Notes: a model not told the origin generated them from the sequence alone. A stretch of DNA of 40,455 bases from an uncultured Alphaproteobacteria bacterium (GCA_902572735.1 CACGGX010000002.1:77585-118039), one strand, 5' to 3'; counted from the first letter of the stretch, positions 7,535 to 17,077 are shown. Numbers and translations are program-made.

Positions 7535-8371
7535 GTGAAAGAAATTAAATCCATTGAAGAAATTATTTATGATTATGACAATTTTATAATTGATCAATGG
7601 GGTGTAATGCATGATGGAACATTTGGATATGATCATGCTTTTGATTCTATTAATATTCTCAATAGTAATAATAAAAATTTGTTTATAATTTCAAATTCAT
7701 CAAAAAGATCAAAATCATCTATTGATAGATTACCAAAACTTGGTTTTAAAAAGAAATCTTTTATAAATACAGTGACAAGTGGAGAAATGATTTGGCAATT
7801 ACTTAAAAAAAAATTTTTAGGTGATAAAAATAAAAAAAATTGCTTTCATATTTATGATGAGGAAAAAGAGGATGGTCTAGATTTTAGAGATGGTTTAAAT
7901 TTTAATTTTGTAGAAAAAGTAGAAGAAGCAGATTTAATTTTAGCTTGTACTCCTTTTATAAATTTACAGCCAATAGACTACATTCCGCTACTAGAAGTAG
8001 CTTATAAAAAAGAAATAACAATGTATTGTGCAAACCCTGACTTTGAAACTGTTGAAAGTAACAGCAACAATAATGTCTTTTGTATGGGTGCTATTGGTGA
8101 AATATACAAAAAAATGGGTGGAAATGTTATTATAAAAGGCAAGCCTGATGTAAGCATATACGCTGAAACCACTAATAAAATTAATTTAGAAAAAAAAAGA
8201 ACATTAGCTATTGGAGACTCATTATTTCATGATATTCAAGGAGCTAATAATTTTGAAATAGATAGTGTTTTAGTAAAATCTGGTATTCATAAAGATTTAA
8301 ATAAAATAAATAATTTAATTAAAAATCATCAAATAAACCCGACTTATATCATAGATAAATTTAGTATTTAG
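7535..8371 (+). CDS. HAD-superfamily protein, subfamily IIA (TIGR01459-like)
   Basis: A 278-residue NagD-like HAD protein of unknown substrate. Motif I is D20-QWGVMHDG: the nucleophile aspartate is present but the usual second Asp two residues later is W22, which is the habit of this alphaproteobacterial subfamily (D-x-W-G-V-x-H-x-G). Motif II is ISNSSKRS (about 53-60), the lysine motif is in IIKGKPDVSIY, and the last motif is AIGDSLFHDIQGA. The missing Asp is the general acid/base in phosphatase HADs, so the reaction may differ from simple hydrolysis. The start is GTG at 7535, 2 bp after pyrD's stop. Placement in the lysK-pyrD operon gives no clear function. Confidence 0.88.
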   Translation: MKEIKSIEEIIYDYDNFIIDQWGVMHDGTFGYDHAFDSINILNSNNKNLFIISNSSKRSKSSIDRLPKLGFKKKSFINTVTSGEMIWQLLKKKFLGDKNKKNCFHIYDEEKEDGLDFRDGLNFNFVEKVEEADLILACTPFINLQPIDYIPLLEVAYKKEITMYCANPDFETVESNSNNNVFCMGAIGEIYKKMGGNVIIKGKPDVSIYAETTNKINLEKKRTLAIGDSLFHDIQGANNFEIDSVLVKSGIHKDLNKINNLIKNHQINPTYIIDKFSI

Positions 8372-8376
8372 AATAC

Positions 8377-8404
8377 TTGACAAAGTAATATTTATATTTA
8401 CATG
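8377..8404 (+). promoter_or_regulatory. Candidate promoter of rpmB
   Basis: An exact TTGACA at 8377-8382 begins 6 bp after the HAD gene's stop. A weak -10 (TACATG, 8399-8404) lies 16 bp further on, 10 bp before the rpmB start. The -35 is convincing, the -10 is not. Confidence 0.4.
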
Positions 8405-8414
8405 CAACTTCATT

Positions 8415-8696
8415 ATGTCAATGCGATGTGAATTAACTGGAAAATCCTTTCAAACTGGTAATAACGTTAGTCATGCTAAAAATAGAACAAAAAGACGTTT
8501 TAAACCAAATCTTCAGAATATAACCTTTGTTAGTGAAGTTTTAGGTCAAAAATTTCAATTGAAAGTTGCAGTTAGCACAATTCGAACAGTTGAAAAAAAA
8601 GGTGGTTTAGATGAATTTCTAATTAATACACCTAATTCTAAATTACCGTTAAAAGCTAAAAAATTAAAAAAAACTATTCTATCAAAATCTAATTAA
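8415..8696 (+). CDS. rpmB: Large-subunit ribosomal protein bL28
   Basis: Structural 50S ribosomal protein, 93 residues, normal for Alphaproteobacteria (longer than the 78-residue E. coli form). Shows the N-terminal RCELTGK, the basic SHAKNRTKRRFKPNLQ segment near 20-35 that contacts 23S rRNA, and STIRTVEKKGGLDEFL in the C-terminal half. The first ATG (MSMRCELTG) is taken as the start; an internal ATG two codons later is also possible. It has its own apparent -35 element and is followed after 9 bp by the queuosine transporter gene. Confidence 0.97.
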   Translation: MSMRCELTGKSFQTGNNVSHAKNRTKRRFKPNLQNITFVSEVLGQKFQLKVAVSTIRTVEKKGGLDEFLINTPNSKLPLKAKKLKKTILSKSN

Positions 8697-8705
8697 ATTT
8701 TTGTA

Positions 8706-9446
8706 ATGGGATTTTTCTTTGAATTAACTACAATACTTAATTCCCTTAGCACTGAACTAATGTGGTTCATAATGTTACTTTTTTGTTTTTTTTCTATTCT
8801 TATTTTTTTAAGGATATTTGGATATATAGGAATTTTTATCTATTCTGCACTAGCTGTAATTGCAGGAAATATTCAAGTTTTAAAAACAGTAGATTTTTTT
8901 TATTCACCCGAACCGGTAGCATTAGGAACTATTCTTTTTGCATCAACATTTTTATGTACTGATATTTTATCTGAATATTATGGAAAGGAAAAAGCTAGAA
9001 TTAATATTTTAATCGGTTTCAGTGCATTCTTATTTATGACTTTGTTAATGGTAATTACTATTGGTTTTCAACCATCAGATGCAGATTGGGTACAAGAGAG
9101 TTTATCAAATGTATTTACTCCCATGACAAGATTTTTCATAGCTAGCATGATAGCATATTTAATAAGCCAATATTTTGATGTTTGGTTCTTTAACTATTTG
9201 AAACAAGCTTTATCAGGTAAGTCTCTCTGGTTAAGAAACAATTTATCTACAATTATCTCCTCTTTGGTTGATAATACTGTCTTTAGTATATTTGCTTGGA
9301 TCTTATTAAATCCTGAACCAGTAAGTGTGTATAATGTCATAATGATTTATATTTTAGGCACTTATCTTCTTAGAATATTTATAGCCCTACTTGACACTCC
9401 TTTTATTTATATAGCTAAGTTTTTTGTCCCAAAAACTAATGACTAA
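8706..9446 (+). CDS. Queuosine precursor transporter (YhhQ/DUF165 family)
   Basis: Inner-membrane carrier of 246 residues with about six hydrophobic helices. YhhQ-family proteins take up preQ0/preQ1, the precursors of the queuosine tRNA modification. The diagnostic segment is ILFASTFLCTDILSEYYGKEKAR at about 77-99 (conserved T-D-I-L-x-E-x-Y-G), with a helix-loop SLVDNTVFSIFAW near 181-193 also typical. The gene overlaps tgt by 8 bp (the tgt ATG lies within the last three codons), coupling precursor import to its insertion into tRNA. No preQ0 synthesis gene (queC, queD, queE, queF) is in view, so the cell may salvage. Confidence 0.93.
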   Translation: MGFFFELTTILNSLSTELMWFIMLLFCFFSILIFLRIFGYIGIFIYSALAVIAGNIQVLKTVDFFYSPEPVALGTILFASTFLCTDILSEYYGKEKARINILIGFSAFLFMTLLMVITIGFQPSDADWVQESLSNVFTPMTRFFIASMIAYLISQYFDVWFFNYLKQALSGKSLWLRNNLSTIISSLVDNTVFSIFAWILLNPEPVSVYNVIMIYILGTYLLRIFIALLDTPFIYIAKFFVPKTND

Positions 9447-10638
9447 CTTTTCTTGGAAAGTTAAAAAAACAAATAAAAATAATAAAGCAAGAACAGGAAA
9501 AATTTCTACACCACACGGTGATATTGAAACTCCAGCATTTATTTTCTGTGCAACAAAAGCTGCACTAAAATCTTTTTCTACTCATGAAGCAAAAAAAAAT
9601 AATACACAAATTATACTATCCAATACATACCATTTAATGCTTCAGCCAGGTAGTGAACTAATAGCTCAACATGGAGGTCTTCATAAATTTACGGGTTGGA
9701 ATGGACCTATGTTAACAGATAGTGGTGGATTTCAAATTTTTTCTCTTGGACATGGCTCAGTTGCTGATGAAATAAAAGGGCGAAAAACAAATTCAAAAAA
9801 TAAAAAAACTTTAATAAATCTAAATGAAGAAGGTGCATTATTTAAGTCTTATATAGATGGTTCTACTCATATGTTATCTCCTGAAAAATCAATAGAGGTT
9901 CAAAGAAATCTTGGCGCAGACTTCATCTTAGTTTTTGATGAATGCACTCCTTATAATGTAGATAAAATGTACACATCTGATTCTATGTTGAGAAGTCATA
10001 GATGGTCTTTAAGATCAATCAATGCGTTTAACTCTAAACTTAATTATAGTCCTAAAAATGGCTCAGCAGGTAGACAAGAAATGTATGGGATCATTCAAGG
10101 TGGGATTTATAAAGATTTAAGAGAAGAAAGCATTGAATTTAACACAGAAAAAATCAATACTTTTGGAATTGCTATTGGTGGTAGTTTAGGATCAAATAAA
10201 GATGAAATGAGAGATATAGTTCATTTTACTTCTTCTAAATTAGATAATTCTCGTCCAGTACATTTGCTAGGTATTGGCGATCCAAGGGATATATGGGATT
10301 TTGTTGCAGATGGAATCGATACATTTGATTGTGTAAGCCCAACTAGAATTGCTAGACATGGATCAGCTTTAGTAAAAGGTAAACAGGGAAAAATAAACTT
10401 AAAAAATGTTAAATATAAAAATAATTTATACCCAATAGATAATGAGTGTAATTGCTTTACTTGTAAGAATTTTACACTGGCATATTTATATCATCTTTTT
10501 TCTGCACAAGAATTACTAGGATTACAACTGCTAACTAATCATAATATATATTTTATGAATAATCTTATGAAAGAAGTTAGAAGTTCAATTGATAATAATG
10601 ATTTTGATAATGCAAAAAAGAAATGGTTCAGTTCTTAA
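9439..10638 (+). CDS. tgt: tRNA-guanine transglycosylase
   Basis: Exchanges guanine-34 of GUN-anticodon tRNAs for preQ1, the first tRNA-level step of queuosine formation. About 399 residues from the ATG at 9439; a TTG 15 bp upstream is in frame but adds only five residues and runs deeper into yhhQ. General acid/base region [10 protein letters not shown] has D94, the nucleophile is D297 in [12 protein letters not shown], and the zinc site is C337-x-C339-x2-C342 with H368. The loop after D297 reads SPTRIARHG instead of the LPTRNARNG of many bacteria. A short Lys/Asn-rich insertion lies near 114-123. Its stop overlaps the convergent cobT stop region by 4 bp. Confidence 0.96.
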   Translation: MTNFSWKVKKTNKNNKARTGKISTPHGDIETPAFIFCATKAALKSFSTHEAKKNNTQIILSNTYHLMLQPGSELIAQHGGLHKFTGWNGPMLTDSGGFQIFSLGHGSVADEIKGRKTNSKNKKTLINLNEEGALFKSYIDGSTHMLSPEKSIEVQRNLGADFILVFDECTPYNVDKMYTSDSMLRSHRWSLRSINAFNSKLNYSPKNGSAGRQEMYGIIQGGIYKDLREESIEFNTEKINTFGIAIGGSLGSNKDEMRDIVHFTSSKLDNSRPVHLLGIGDPRDIWDFVADGIDTFDCVSPTRIARHGSALVKGKQGKINLKNVKYKNNLYPIDNECNCFTCKNFTLAYLYHLFSAQELLGLQLLTNHNIYFMNNLMKEVRSSIDNNDFDNAKKKWFSS

Positions 10639-12416
10639 TTATCTAAATGAAAAGTAGTAGATAACTGATTTAGTAATACTTCTCCTAACTGATCGACATC
10701 CATTATTGTTACAGCCTTACTATAGTATCTTGAAACATCATGCCCAATTCCTATAGCAATTAATTCAATTTCATCTTTTTTTTCAATTTCACCAATTATA
10801 TCTCTCAAATTTTTTTCTAAATAATTACCTGGATTTACAGAAAGTGTTGAGTCATCAACTGGAGCACCATCACTTATAACAATAAGAATTTTTCTTTTTT
10901 CCTTACGAAAAGATAATCTATTATAAGCCCATGATAAAGCTTCTCCATCGACATTTTCCTTCAAAATTCCCTCTTTTAATAATAAGCCCAAATTTTTCTT
11001 TGATCTCCTCCATGGTGAGTCTGCAGATTTATAGATAATATGTCTTAGATCATTTAACCTGCCCGGATTAGAAGGTTTTCCATTTTTAATCCATTTTTCT
11101 CTAGAGTTACCCCCCTTCCAAGCTTTGGTTGTAAAACCTAATATTTCAGATTTAATTAAGCATCTTTCCAATGTTTTTGCTAAAATATCTGAACAAAGGG
11201 CTGCAACTGTAATTGGTCTGCCTCTCATTGAACCAGAATTATCAATTAGAAGACTCACAATAGTATCTTTAAATTCAACTTCTTTTTCTATTTTGTAGCT
11301 TAATTTATTATTTGGATTAGCAATAATTTTAGCTAATCTTGATGTATCAAGAAAACCCTCTTCCATATTAAAATCCCAATGACGATTTTGCTGAGCTAAA
11401 AGTTTTCTTTGCAGTCTATTAGCAATTTTAACAATTAGTGGTTGAAAAGAAAATACTTGCTGATCAAGATTTCTTCTAAGTTTCTCTAATTCTTTGATAT
11501 CACAAAGTTCTTCAGCATTAATAATTTCATCAAAATTATAATCATAAACTTTATAATTCTCTAAATTCTCTAAAATTTTTCTATCTGGTAAATAATCTAG
11601 TTCAGAATCCCCGCTTTCTTCTCCCATATCATCATTTTCTTCTAATGAAACTGATTGCTCAACAGCTGTTTCACTTGTTTGCATTTCAATATTCGACTCA
11701 GTTTGTTCATCATTTTTTTGTTCATCATTATTCTCATTTTCATTATCTTGATTTTCATCGTTTTGATTAATATCTTCGTTCTGAGTATTGTTTACGCTGT
11801 TATTAATTAATCCAAGTTCATCTAGTTTTTCAACTATTGTAGATGTATATTTTTCCTGATCATGTAGACATTTCTTTAAATCTATAAAAAAGTTTGAATA
11901 ATCTTTTTTTAATTTTTCTTTTACAATATTTTTAAAACTACTATTAATTTCACCTAAATCTACACCAACAATTTCTTCAAATGCTACGTTTTTAAATGCT
12001 CTAATTAATAAATTTTGATCTTTTTTAGTATTTCCAATTTTAAGATCTCTAATATACTTATTCTTTAGATTTTTTTGTATTCCCTTGAATTCACTACTAC
12101 CTATAGCTTCTACTCGTGCTTGTTCCAAAACATTAATTATTTCGTTTGATAACTCATCTTGATTTAAAAAGTTTTGGTGTATGTCTTTAGAATGTAATCT
12201 GAATTCTAATGCAAAAGAGTCCGCTTCAGCTCTTAAATATTCTAGATTATTTTTGAAATTTTCAATTTTTGGTTCAGTTAGATTTATAGTGTTACCAATA
12301 ATTGAAGGATTTTCTTTAACAAAATTAATCTCTATATCTTCTTTTTTACCTATTGATTTTATTGTAGCACTTAATGACTTTTTAAAATCTTCAATAATTT
12401 CGCTATTCTTTGACAT
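10635..12416 (-). CDS. cobT: CobT-like VWA-domain protein
   Basis: Annotated family role: the CobT subunit of the ATP-dependent cobaltochelatase, working with AAA+ CobS and CobN. The 593-residue protein has an N-terminal helical domain (1-200), an acidic Asn/Glu/Gln-rich linker (about 205-275), and a C-terminal von Willebrand A domain with a complete metal-ion-dependent adhesion site: D392-x-S394-x-S396 (DNSGSMRG), T429/T430, and D516 (SDGAP). It is the last gene of a J-domain/cobS/cobT unit and overlaps cobS by 14 bp. No cobN or other cobalamin gene is in view, so an AAA+/VWA remodelling role on another client is equally possible. The orthology call is strong; the cobalt role is inference. 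Confidence 0.9.
   Translation of the reverse strand: MSKNSEIIEDFKKSLSATIKSIGKKEDIEINFVKENPSIIGNTINLTEPKIENFKNNLEYLRAEADSFALEFRLHSKDIHQNFLNQDELSNEIINVLEQARVEAIGSSEFKGIQKNLKNKYIRDLKIGNTKKDQNLLIRAFKNVAFEEIVGVDLGEINSSFKNIVKEKLKKDYSNFFIDLKKCLHDQEKYTSTIVEKLDELGLINNSVNNTQNEDINQNDENQDNENENNDEQKNDEQTESNIEMQTSETAVEQSVSLEENDDMGEESGDSELDYLPDRKILENLENYKVYDYNFDEIINAEELCDIKELEKLRRNLDQQVFSFQPLIVKIANRLQRKLLAQQNRHWDFNMEEGFLDTSRLAKIIANPNNKLSYKIEKEVEFKDTIVSLLIDNSGSMRGRPITVAALCSDILAKTLERCLIKSEILGFTTKAWKGGNSREKWIKNGKPSNPGRLNDLRHIIYKSADSPWRRSKKNLGLLLKEGILKENVDGEALSWAYNRLSFRKEKRKILIVISDGAPVDDSTLSVNPGNYLEKNLRDIIGEIEKKDEIELIAIGIGHDVSRYYSKAVTIMDVDQLGEVLLNQLSTTFHLDN
11702..11729 (-). repeat. 15-bp tandem repeat inside the cobT acidic linker
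   Basis: The 13-mer TTTGTTCATCATT occurs at 11702-11714 and again at 11717-11729, a 15-bp period. On the coding strand it gives two NDEQ units ([10 protein letters not shown]) in the low-complexity linker, so copy-number change would stay in frame. Confidence 0.7.
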
Positions 12417-13386
12417 TAGCTACCTTAGCATCAGTAATATCAATTCCAAATGACCTTTGAAAATATTCCTGTAAGATAGATCTCTCCATTTCATCGCATC
12501 TATTTAAAAAAGATAGTTTAAAAGAATATTCTATATCATTGAATAGAAGATAATTTTCTGCCCAAGTCAATACAGTTCTTGGACTCATAACAGTTGAAAT
12601 ATCACCATTAATGAATCCTGATCTAGAAAGATCTGCAGTAGCTACCATGCATTTAACGATGTCTTTGCCATCCTTATTATTAAGTTTTTTTACTTTACTT
12701 AATATAATATTTATTTCTTGCTCGTTACTAAGGTAATTTAAGGTTGATACAATATTCCATCTATCCATTTGACCTTGGTTTATTTGTTGAGTACCATGAT
12801 ACAAACCAGATGTATCACCAAGACCAACAGTATTTGCTGTAGCAAACAATCTAAAAAATTTGTGAGGTTTAATTACTCTTGATTGATCCAGTAGAGTTAA
12901 TTTACCTTCTGACTCCAAAATACGTTGAATTACAAACATTACATCAGGTCTGCCTGCATCATACTCATCAAACACTAAAGCTACAGGATTTTTGTATGAC
13001 CAAGGAAGTATGCCATCCTGAAACTCTGTGACCTGTTTATTATCTTTAAGTACGATAGCATCTTTGCCAATCAAATCTATCCTACTGATGTGACTATCTA
13101 AATTAATTCTAATACATGGCCAATTAAGCCTAGCTGCTACTTGTTCGATATGAGTAGATTTACCAGTTCCATGATATCCTTGAATCAAAACTCTTCTATT
13201 AGAAGAATACCCTGCCAGTATTGAAAGAGTTGTAGCTGGATCGAAAATATATGTTTGATCTATTTCTGGTACGTGTTCAGTTTTTTCTTTAAACTTATAA
13301 ACCTCAAACTCACAAGAAACTCCAAATATTTCTTTGGGGTCAATTTTTAAACTAGGAGATATTTCTATATTTTTTTTATCAGTCAT
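12403..13386 (-). CDS. cobS: CobS-like AAA+ ATPase (MoxR type)
   Basis: AAA+ ATPase of 327 residues, the usual length of CobS. Walker A is GYHGTGKS (70-77), Walker B is ALVFDEYD (136-143), sensor 1 is ATAN (182-185), and an arginine-finger region falls around QMDRW (206-210). In cobaltochelatase, CobS forms a ring that acts with CobT on CobN; the wider MoxR/VWA class remodels or loads metals into diverse enzymes. The gene overlaps the upstream J-domain gene by 8 bp and the downstream cobT by 14 bp, so the three are almost surely one unit. The N-terminal [12 protein letters not shown] segment is typical of alphaproteobacterial CobS. Confidence 0.93.
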   Translation of the reverse strand: MTDKKNIEISPSLKIDPKEIFGVSCEFEVYKFKEKTEHVPEIDQTYIFDPATTLSILAGYSSNRRVLIQGYHGTGKSTHIEQVAARLNWPCIRINLDSHISRIDLIGKDAIVLKDNKQVTEFQDGILPWSYKNPVALVFDEYDAGRPDVMFVIQRILESEGKLTLLDQSRVIKPHKFFRLFATANTVGLGDTSGLYHGTQQINQGQMDRWNIVSTLNYLSNEQEINIILSKVKKLNNKDGKDIVKCMVATADLSRSGFINGDISTVMSPRTVLTWAENYLLFNDIEYSFKLSFLNRCDEMERSILQEYFQRSFGIDITDAKVANVKE

Positions 13387-13966
13387 TTTTAAATTTTTTT
13401 AAAAGTATTTTGTATGAGTTATTTATTTCCTTAAACTTTTCTTCTGCTTTTTTATCGTTACCATTTACATCAGGGTGAAATATTTTCACTAGTTTTTTGT
13501 AAGTTTTTTTAATTTTATCCAATGTCAATGGTAGATCTAGATTGAATAATGATAGAGCTTTACTTTCTTCTTTTGTAAGATTTTCATCAACCAGCTTATT
13601 TCTGAAGTAATTATTCTCTCGTTCGTTTGGATTTAAATCGTTAATTTCTTCGTTAAAAAAATTGTTAATTTGATCCATTACTTTGTGATGATTTCCCTTT
13701 AATGGCCAAGATGGTCTATTCCAAATAATATCTTCTCTCATTGAGTTCTCAATTTCATTAACTGATAATCCTTTATAAAAGTCCCATGATTTATTATATT
13801 CCTTAATATGCTCTATACAAAAAAAATAATACTGATTTAACAATACTCTAGATTTTGGAGCTTTAAAATTTCCTTCATTATTACAATCATTCTTGTCACA
13901 TTTTCTAAAAAAAGTTTTTTCCCAAGATAGACTATTTTTATTAATATCTATTTTATGTTTACCCAC
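13379..13966 (-). CDS. J-domain protein with N-terminal cysteine motif
   Basis: A 195-residue co-chaperone-like protein. The C-terminal third is a J domain with the diagnostic H164-P-D166 between helices II (TLDKIKKTYKKLVKIF) and III (AEEKFKEINNSYKIL), which would stimulate an Hsp70 ATPase. The N-terminal part has a possible metal site made of C23, C28, C50 and H53 (KCDKNDC, then FFCIEHIKEYN), followed by W-rich WNRPSWPLKG. This architecture is typical of the alphaproteobacterial gene that precedes cobS. It is divergent from bolA across only 23 bp. The J domain is certain; the client is unknown, but co-translation with cobS suggests it works with that ATPase. Confidence 0.9.
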   Translation of the reverse strand: MGKHKIDINKNSLSWEKTFFRKCDKNDCNNEGNFKAPKSRVLLNQYYFFCIEHIKEYNKSWDFYKGLSVNEIENSMREDIIWNRPSWPLKGNHHKVMDQINNFFNEEINDLNPNERENNYFRNKLVDENLTKEESKALSLFNLDLPLTLDKIKKTYKKLVKIFHPDVNGNDKKAEEKFKEINNSYKILLKKFKND

Positions 13967-13989
13967 AGTTATTATATAGTTTAAAAATT

Positions 13990-14244
13990 ATGAATCGTAA
14001 GCAAAGAATTAACAAAATCTTATCAAAAAAATTTAATAATTTTTTATTAGAAATTATTGACAATTCAAATTTACATAAAGGACATAACAATTTTACAGGC
14101 AATAATGAGACACATATTAAAATTATTTTAACAAAAAAAAACAAAATACCCATAAATAGATTGAATATTCACAGGATTATAAATAATTTACTTGAAGAGG
14201 AGTTTAAATCTGGACTTCATTCATTAGAGATAAAAATTAACTAA
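13990..14244 (+). CDS. BolA-family protein
   Basis: Small protein of 84 residues, the standard BolA size. Visible landmarks: LHKGHNNF (the H-x-G-H region near 28-35), THIKIILTKK as the central strand, then the RLNIHRIINNLLEEE helix and a final SGLHSLEIKIN strand with the conserved histidine that can ligate a [2Fe-2S] cluster shared with a monothiol glutaredoxin. BolA proteins act in iron-sulfur trafficking or as regulators. It is divergent from the J-domain/cobS/cobT unit and convergent with, and overlapping by 8 bp, the hlyC/corC gene. This neighbourhood recurs in Alphaproteobacteria. No glutaredoxin is encoded in the window. Confidence 0.88.
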   Translation: MNRKQRINKILSKKFNNFLLEIIDNSNLHKGHNNFTGNNETHIKIILTKKNKIPINRLNIHRIINNLLEEEFKSGLHSLEIKIN

Positions 14245-15484
14245 TTTTAGAAATTTCAACTTTTGATATTTGTTTTTTTGAATGAGATAAAATTTTAAAA
14301 TTAAAATAATTATCTTTATAAGACTCCCCATAAGATGGTATTTTTTTCGATATATCTAAAATATATCCTGCAATTGTTGATGATTCTATTTCTGGTGGAT
14401 CTAAATCAAAGCTTTTATATAAATCTCTAATATTTTTTTCTCCATTTATTATAACTTTCCCATAATTATTAAGTTTAAAATCATTCTCTGGAACATCAAT
14501 TTCATCGACTATTTCACCAACGATTTCTTCGATTATATCCTCTAATGTAATTAACCCAAGTAACTCGCCATATTCATCTACTACAAAAGCTAAATGCTCT
14601 TTTCTTTTTTTAAATTCAACTAATTGTTCTAATAGGTTTGTTGTTTCAGGAATAAACCATGGATTAGAAATTTTATCAAAAATAATTTCTTTTGATTCAT
14701 TATGATTTTTTAAATCTATATTTAAGGTCCTTACATTTAAAAGTCCAATAATATTTTCGGGATTGTCACTCCAAAATGGAATACGAGTATATCTAGAATT
14801 ATTAATCTTATTTATAATTTCACTCGTTTTTAGAGATGAATCAATTGAGTAAATATTTTTTCGATGGGTAAAAATTTCTTCTACAGTTATATCATTTAAT
14901 TGTAATATACTTTGTAACATATCTTTTTCTTGTTCATAATCTGGATTAGAAGTTTTATACAGATCTATTACTCCTTTTAATTCTTCCTCCGATTGAAGAT
15001 CTTTATTTTTTGTATCATTATCATTTTTTCTAAAAATTAATCTCACGATTAAATTAATAAAAAATACAAAAATGAATAAAATTTTATTTAAATAATAAAT
15101 GATTGGAGAAATTAATAATGCAGTTCTATTTGGTCTATTAATAGCATAAGTCTTAGGTAGAACTTCAGCGAAGATTACTATTACAACTGTCATTATTAGT
15201 GTTGCGTAAAAAATACCTTCTACTCCAAAAATATCGTAAAAAAATGCTGTCGCTAAAGAAGATGCAAGAATATTAACTAAGTTATTTGATAGTAGTAAAG
15301 TCGATATTACGTTATCTTTTTTATCTAGAAGCTCAAGAACGTATGCCGCTCTTTTACTTCCCTTTTTTTTCTTATACAGAATTCTCGCTTTTGAAGTTGC
15401 AGTTATTGCAGTTTCGGATCCCGATAAAAAACCTGAGAGAATTACCAAGATTATAAGTAATAAAAGAAGAAATATACTAGGCAT
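14237..15484 (-). CDS. HlyC/CorC (CNNM-type) transporter-associated protein
   Basis: Membrane protein of 415 residues: an N-terminal DUF21/CNNM domain with about four hydrophobic segments (residues 1-140, including GSETAITATSKARI near 22-35), then a pair of CBS domains (about 185-310; TRIPFWSDNPENIIGLL and HLAFVVDEYGELLGLITLEDIIEEIVGEI), and a C-terminal CorC/HlyC domain ending near 410. Relatives are linked to Mg2+ or cobalt efflux; the old hemolysin name is not informative. It begins inside the aroB stop (TAATG) and is therefore the third gene of the aroK-aroB unit, an arrangement common in Alphaproteobacteria. The exact substrate is unknown. Confidence 0.92.
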   Translation of the reverse strand: MPSIFLLLLLIILVILSGFLSGSETAITATSKARILYKKKKGSKRAAYVLELLDKKDNVISTLLLSNNLVNILASSLATAFFYDIFGVEGIFYATLIMTVVIVIFAEVLPKTYAINRPNRTALLISPIIYYLNKILFIFVFFINLIVRLIFRKNDNDTKNKDLQSEEELKGVIDLYKTSNPDYEQEKDMLQSILQLNDITVEEIFTHRKNIYSIDSSLKTSEIINKINNSRYTRIPFWSDNPENIIGLLNVRTLNIDLKNHNESKEIIFDKISNPWFIPETTNLLEQLVEFKKRKEHLAFVVDEYGELLGLITLEDIIEEIVGEIVDEIDVPENDFKLNNYGKVIINGEKNIRDLYKSFDLDPPEIESSTIAGYILDISKKIPSYGESYKDNYFNFKILSHSKKQISKVEISKIS

Positions 15485-16551
15485 TATATATTTTTTAAAA
15501 TCTTATAAACTTTATTCTTATCTAGTTTTTTGTAAAAAATTGAACTGCCTATTTTATCAATTAGTGAAAAATTAATATTATTAAGGAAATTTTTTTTATC
15601 TTTTGTCAGTTTATTAACCAGTATCTTATCCTTTATTATATTATCTGATATTTTAAGTCTACATTTTTTAAAATGATCAATTATTCTTTCTAATTCAATA
15701 GATGATAATAATCCGAGATAATTTGATATCTTTGCCTCAGTAATCATTCCTATAGATATTGATTCACCATGATTATATTTTTTATAATTATAATGACTCT
15801 CAATCGCATGACCAATTGTATGTCCAAAATTTAACATAGCTCTAGAATTATGATTAGATAAAAATTCTTTTTCATCTTTATTTACATAAAAAAGTTTAAT
15901 TTTAATTGATTTGTAAATTGCTTTTTCTAAAAAAGATTTATTTAAATTAATTAGTTTATTTGAATTTTTTTCCAACCAACAAAAAAAAGAATAATCATTA
16001 ATTAACGCATGTTTGATTATCTCTGCATATCCTGATTTTATTTGTTTTCTTGGCAGGCTGTTTAAAATAGAAATATCTATAAGAACTTTTTTAGGCTGAT
16101 AGAAAGTTCCAAGTAAATTTTTACCAAAATTTGTATTAATTCCATTTTTACCACCAATAGAACTGTCTACTTGAGATAAAAGTGTTGTTGGGATAAGAAA
16201 AAAATCCAAACCCCTTAAAACAGTACTAGCAACAAATCCAACTAAATCACCTAATGTACCTCCTCCAATTGCAACAATGATAGATCTTCTATTTACATTA
16301 TGTTTAATTAGTTTTTCAGAGAGATTTTTGTAATAATCAAAAGTTTTTATTTTTTCTCCACATTTGATTGAAAATATTTTTACATTTTTTTGATTAGTAA
16401 ATTTAATTCTATTTTTAACTTTTGAATCTATGATACAAAAAATCTTTTCATTTTTATTTGCTATACTTTCAATAAATTTAGAAATATAATTTTTTCTAAT
16501 TATTATTTCTGTTTTTAAATTTTTATTTTTTATAGATAATTTATTTTGCAT
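15484..16551 (-). CDS. aroB: 3-dehydroquinate synthase
   Basis: Second step of the shikimate pathway: cyclises DAHP to 3-dehydroquinate using NAD+ and a divalent metal. 355 residues, as expected. Hallmarks: AIGGGTLGDLVGFVASTVLRG (near 95-115, NAD-binding), PTTLLSQVDSSIGGKNGIN (near 121-140, with the metal-site neighbourhood), a KSGYAEIIKHALI segment near 172-184 with a metal ligand glutamate, and the histidine ligands in NFGHTIGHAIE and YNHGE. It starts inside the end of aroK (11-bp overlap) and its TAA shares a base with the next ATG. This close coupling of aroK and aroB is the usual bacterial arrangement. Confidence 0.97.
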   Translation of the reverse strand: MQNKLSIKNKNLKTEIIIRKNYISKFIESIANKNEKIFCIIDSKVKNRIKFTNQKNVKIFSIKCGEKIKTFDYYKNLSEKLIKHNVNRRSIIVAIGGGTLGDLVGFVASTVLRGLDFFLIPTTLLSQVDSSIGGKNGINTNFGKNLLGTFYQPKKVLIDISILNSLPRKQIKSGYAEIIKHALINDYSFFCWLEKNSNKLINLNKSFLEKAIYKSIKIKLFYVNKDEKEFLSNHNSRAMLNFGHTIGHAIESHYNYKKYNHGESISIGMITEAKISNYLGLLSSIELERIIDHFKKCRLKISDNIIKDKILVNKLTKDKKNFLNNINFSLIDKIGSSIFYKKLDKNKVYKILKNI

Positions 16552-17077
16552 TTATATTAATTTTAGATTTAATTTTTTCTAATACTTGAAATTTATCATT
16601 ATCGTTATCTATAATAAAATCAGCATTTTCATAAAATTTTCGTCTTTTATCATAGAGATTTTTTAGTGTTTCTCTATTATCAATATTTTTATTTAATAAC
16701 GGTCTTTTTTTTGATGATCTAAGTCTTTCTAATAAATTGTTTATTTTAACTTGTAAATAAATAGAGTAGGAATTTTTCTTAATTTCTTTTCTAATTTTTT
16801 TATTTATTACACTTCCACCGCCTAAAGAAATTATACAATTGTTGTAATTTAATAAATCAACACATATTTCTTCTTCAATATCTCTGAAATAAGATTCCCC
16901 ATGTTCTTTAAAAATTGCATTTATACTTTTTTTAGTTTTTTTCTCAATTTCCTTATCAGTGTCATAAAATTTTAAATTGAAGTATTTGCTCAAATCTTTT
17001 CCTATAATCGATTTACCAGAGCCCATAAGGCCCATAATACAAATATTTTTCTTTTTAAGCTTATTTATGAGGATCAT
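16541..17077 (-). CDS. aroK: Shikimate kinase
   Basis: Phosphorylates shikimate at the 3-hydroxyl. About 178 residues from the ATG at 17077, which puts the P-loop GLMGSGKS at residues 16-23, a normal distance. A TTG 27 bp upstream would add nine residues and is less likely. Other motifs: the shikimate-binding DTD (KFYDTDKEIE), FRDIEE for substrate contact, the GGG loop in SLGGGSVI, and the lid RSSKKRPLL. Immediately upstream on its strand is TATAAT, but it touches the ATG and would leave no leader, so I doubt it is the promoter. It heads the aroK-aroB-hlyC unit and is divergent from the small-peptide/accA unit. Confidence 0.95.
   Translation of the reverse strand: MILINKLKKKNICIMGLMGSGKSIIGKDLSKYFNLKFYDTDKEIEKKTKKSINAIFKEHGESYFRDIEEEICVDLLNYNNCIISLGGGSVINKKIRKEIKKNSYSIYLQVKINNLLERLRSSKKRPLLNKNIDNRETLKNLYDKRRKFYENADFIIDNDNDKFQVLEKIKSKININAK

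Noticed and set aside
9424-9438. Upstream TTG start for tgt
   Set aside because: Adds five residues inside yhhQ; the ATG at 9439 gives the normal N-terminus and a typical 8-bp overlap.
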